Part shown: positions 62,037-64,000 of the stretch, in pieces | Layout of the letters: every line of letters starts with the position of its first letter | Position numbering within the stretch: position 1 is the stretch's first letter | Assembly: GCF_000710345.2 (NCBI RefSeq) | Contig: NZ_KL537415.1 | Location: 102,433-166,432 of the forward strand | Reading direction: 5' to 3' | Length of the DNA: 64,000 bases | DNA from: Curtobacterium sp. S6 | GTDB taxonomy: Bacteria > Actinomycetota > Actinomycetes > Actinomycetales > Micrococcaceae | The notes under the pieces: generated by a model | What the model was told of the DNA's origin: nothing | Databases searched by the model: none | Seen by the model: the letters and a program-made list of their open reading frames with translations, nothing else | Program-made: the position numbers and the translations under genes

Positions 62037-62882
62037 ATGGGATGCCAGAAGAAGGCTGAAAAGAAGGCCCAGAAGGCCGCAAAGCAGGCCCGCAAGTCGG
62101 CAAACGCTCGTTACTCCGAGGGTGTCGACAAGGTCAACGATCTGACGACCAAGCTGCAGAAGCGTGCCGATCAGGCCAACGACTGGGCGCAGAAGGAGGT
62201 CGCTCCCCGTATTCAGGAGCAGATCGACCGCGCCACCCCGGCCGTTGAGAACGCCGTGTCGAACGCCCGCGTGAAGGCCGGAGAGGCCGCAGGCGTCCTG
62301 GCCGATAAGCTCAACTCCGCCGAGGTCAACCCGCAGGTCGAAGCCTGGACCACCAAGGTCACCGGCAACAAGAAGACCTTCAAGAAGGCGCAGAAGGCCG
62401 CGGCCAAGCGCGCCGAGGAGTTCGCCAAGCAGCAGAAGAAGGCCAACAAGAAGTCCCACAAGGGTCTTCTCGTCTTCGGTCTGCTGGCCGCGGCAACCGT
62501 CGCGGGTGTCGCCGCATGGCGCGCTTCCCGTCCGGTCGAGGATCCCTGGAAGACTCCGGCGGATGCCAACCAGAAGCCGGGTTCGGCCAAGAACGACCAG
62601 CCGGGTGAGGCCGCCAAGCCCGTTCCGGCTGAACAGAAGGTCACCAAGCCCGCTTCGGCCCCGGCTCCGGCCAACCAAGAGGTCAAGTCGCTGAACGACC
62701 CCAAGAACACCAGCCACCCGGCCCCGGGCGCCCCGATGGATAAGCCGGCCACGCCGGTCGCGGGCACCCCGGACGCCAAGGGCAACCGTCCGGCTGATGG
62801 TCAGGACAAGGGCGAGGCCGAGAAGCCCGCTCGTCCGGGCAAGCACGAGGCCCCGAAGAACGATCAGGACGGCAAGAACTAA
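62037..62882 (+). CDS. Lys/Ala-rich single-TM protein with Pro/Lys-rich C-terminal tail
   Basis: 281 aa. A highly charged helical N-terminal region (~140 aa, KKAQKAAKQARK and similar; predicted coiled coil) comes first. One TM lies at ~142-160 (LLVFGLLAAATVAGVAAW), directly followed by ASRPVEDPWKTP, a motif seen in other actinobacterial membrane proteins. The last ~110 residues are Pro/Ala/Lys-rich and probably unstructured. Topology is likely cytosolic coiled coil to membrane to outside tail, though the reverse is possible. GAGGAGG precedes ATG 62037. Function unknown. Confidence 0.78.
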   Translation: MGCQKKAEKKAQKAAKQARKSANARYSEGVDKVNDLTTKLQKRADQANDWAQKEVAPRIQEQIDRATPAVENAVSNARVKAGEAAGVLADKLNSAEVNPQVEAWTTKVTGNKKTFKKAQKAAAKRAEEFAKQQKKANKKSHKGLLVFGLLAAATVAGVAAWRASRPVEDPWKTPADANQKPGSAKNDQPGEAAKPVPAEQKVTKPASAPAPANQEVKSLNDPKNTSHPAPGAPMDKPATPVAGTPDAKGNRPADGQDKGEAEKPARPGKHEAPKNDQDGKN

Positions 62883-62901
62883 GGTTCTTTCCTACTGAAC
62901 G

Positions 62902-62943
62902 ACGACGCCGCCGCGCTGATCCAGCGCGGCGGCGTCGTTTTTT
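62902..62943 (+). terminator. Terminator after the Lys/Ala-rich gene
   Basis: ACGACGCCGCCGCGCTG-ATC-CAGCGCGGCGGCGTCGT followed by six T (62938-62943); a 17-bp perfect stem. Confidence 0.93.
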
Positions 62944-63057
62944 ATGGTTCTGATACGTGATCATTCAATTCCGTGCCGGGATATCGACCGGTGAGGAAAT
63001 TGACGGTGGGCTTCGACCGGGAGAATCGGTTCCCTGCGCCGAGCGTTCACGCCGGGG

Positions 63058-63336
63058 TTAGAGGTCCCAACCGCCGTGACGGAGGTGTTCCTCCACGCGG
63101 TTGACGTCCTCGGGAAGTGGCATCTCGTCGGTGATCTTGGTGATCTCCACGCCGATATCCACGGTTCCCGCGGGAATGACCCCTTCGGCCTTGAGCTGTC
63201 GGCAGATGTCGACGATTTCGTCGTCACCCAGCCGACGCCGCAATACGGCCACCAGGGGGATATAGTCCTGGCTTGGCATTCCCTCGGGGTATCCAGCTCT
63301 GAGCCACCTGATCACGGAGGCAGCGATGTTTCGCAT
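63058..63336 (-). CDS. DUF3349-domain protein
   Basis: 92 aa. The small helical actinobacterial family of M. tuberculosis Rv0543c: SVIRWLRAGYPEGMPSQDY, PLVAVLRRRLGDDEI, and a C-terminal P...DVNRVEEHL segment. Function unknown. ATG 63336 has a GAAAGGAGG-like site upstream. Same strand as and 33 bp after the small TM gene at 63370. Confidence 0.88.
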   Translation of the reverse strand: MRNIAASVIRWLRAGYPEGMPSQDYIPLVAVLRRRLGDDEIVDICRQLKAEGVIPAGTVDIGVEITKITDEMPLPEDVNRVEEHLRHGGWDL

Positions 63337-63369
63337 GTCGCCTCCTTTCTTAGGGCTCTGGAGAGAACC

Positions 63370-63666
63370 CTACTTTTTGGCGAGACCCAAGAAGTTAAAT
63401 CCCGTCAAATGAAAGAGGAAATCCTTGGCGATCCAGAGGATCCCCATGAGAATCGCCGCGATAATCACGGCGAAGACGATGGTGCCCAGAATCCGCATGG
63501 GGGCGGACGCCGGACGGACCTGCACCACGGAGCCATCTTCCTGAACCTGGGTCTGGCCGGAATTGATGCGCATTCCCAGGGCGAAGAGGGCGGGGAGCCC
63601 CGCGCCCAAGACGATGCCCGCAATGGTCACGGGAATCAGATTCGACAGAAGCTGCAGAAAATTCAT
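63370..63666 (-). CDS. Small two-TM membrane protein
   Basis: 98 aa. TM1 ~res 8-32 (LIPVTIAGIVLGAGLPALFAL) is followed by a polar loop (SGQTQVQEDGSVVQ) and TM2 ~60-85. ATG 63666 follows GAAAGG. It lies between another small membrane protein and DUF3349 on the same strand, probably an operon. Family not recognised. Confidence 0.68.
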   Translation of the reverse strand: MNFLQLLSNLIPVTIAGIVLGAGLPALFALGMRINSGQTQVQEDGSVVQVRPASAPMRILGTIVFAVIIAAILMGILWIAKDFLFHLTGFNFLGLAKK

Positions 63667-63682
63667 GATGATCCTTTCGTGA

Positions 63683-64000
63683 CTAGCGGTTGAGTGAATC
63701 GGCTGGGTGGGAGCTGCTCGTGGCGTCCTGACCAATCATTTCGCCAACCTTCTGGGGAACCATCGGTCCGCCGAGAGAACTCTCAGCTTCACCGGGCTTC
63801 GGCGTCGCGCCGTCGAGGCTCGCGGAGTCGCCCTCCCAATGGTCGTTGACGTTGTCCTGCGTGACCGGGGTCTTGCGGGAGCGTGCCCACATGAAGCCCG
63901 ACAGTGCGATCAGCAGAGCAAAGACCACGAGGGCTCCGACGAGCTCGTTGCTCACCATCGCGACGAGATGAGCGATGAACCACGTGATCGCGCCGACGAT
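63683..64000 (-). CDS. Membrane protein C-terminal part (start outside window or at 63958)
   Basis: The frame is open to the right edge of the window. The ATG at 63958 gives 91 aa: one TM (LVVFALLIALSGFMWA) followed by a polar acidic tail. No ribosome site precedes it, and the upstream in-frame codons to 64000 are also hydrophobic (IVGAITWFIAHLV), so the gene probably begins beyond the edge. Same strand as the next two genes. Not recognised. Confidence 0.6.
   Translation of the reverse strand: MVGAITWFIAHLVAMVSNELVGALVVFALLIALSGFMWARSRKTPVTQDNVNDHWEGDSASLDGATPKPGEAESSLGGPMVPQKVGEMIGQDATSSSHPADSLNR

Noticed and set aside
1-64000. tRNA, rRNA, CRISPR, IS elements, prophage
   Set aside because: No cloverleaf, repeat-spacer array, transposase, terminal inverted repeats or phage structural genes were recognised on either strand.

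Overview
High-GC actinobacterial chromosome, most likely a Micrococcales member (genus not assignable from the window alone). The evidence is the GC-rich codon bias, frequent GTG and TTG starts, LGFP repeats, a DUF3349 protein, CsbD-like small proteins, a CE1758/CE1759-type monooxygenase and FMN reductase pair, a SAM riboswitch of actinobacterial type, and several starts that look leaderless (TANNNT followed 6 nt later by the start codon). The ppiA and rhomboid genes at the right end, a parS-like site at 40.3 kb and a DnaA-box cluster at 60.2 kb suggest the window lies in the origin-proximal part of the chromosome.

Layout. 0-17 kb is mostly metabolism and transport: the 3' end of an LGFP-repeat protein, a thioesterase, a HAD phosphatase, a TauE/SafE permease, a lipoprotein, an SDR with a divergent TetR and twin palindromic operators, a TetR/DHA2-type MFS efflux pair, a STAS-glutaminase, a SAM-riboswitch-controlled metY-metB type operon, a divergent LysR/RhtA-like exporter pair, and an alpha/beta hydrolase gene split by an in-frame TGA. 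17-23.6 kb is a six-gene, tightly overlapping minus-strand operon: PduX/GHMP-like kinase, PLP beta-replacement enzyme, ATP-grasp ligase, MFS exporter, ATP-grasp ligase, GshB-like ATP-grasp ligase. It looks like a compact NRPS-independent peptide or amino-acid natural-product pathway and is the best candidate here for an undescribed system.

23.8-40.2 kb is general accessory metabolism: a DCC thiol oxidoreductase, a flavin monooxygenase with its reductase, a LysE exporter, a PHB-depolymerase-like esterase, a NarL-type two-component system flanking a DUF1445 protein, a MarR regulator, a CPA1 antiporter, bioB with a BioQ-type operator and a nearby TetR, a DJ-1/PfpI protein, a galactokinase-like protein, an OYE flavoprotein and two CsbD-like stress proteins.

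40.2-59.8 kb is a type VII secretion (WXG100/EccC) and polymorphic-toxin island. It holds a WXG100 protein followed by a 1899-aa RHS toxin with an AT-rich C-terminal tip, a candidate membrane immunity protein and a nonsense-containing small gene. A divergent Ser/Thr kinase and a four-gene operon follow (1011-aa coiled-coil lipoprotein, membrane-anchored type-I periplasmic-binding-like protein, ubiquitin-like/FHA/EccC ATPase, DUF805 protein). 59.8-64 kb holds a 570-bp gene-free stretch with DnaA boxes, then rhomboid, ppiA, a membrane-anchored Lys/Ala-rich protein, DUF3349 and two small membrane proteins. No tRNA, rRNA, CRISPR array, transposase or prophage gene was recognised.
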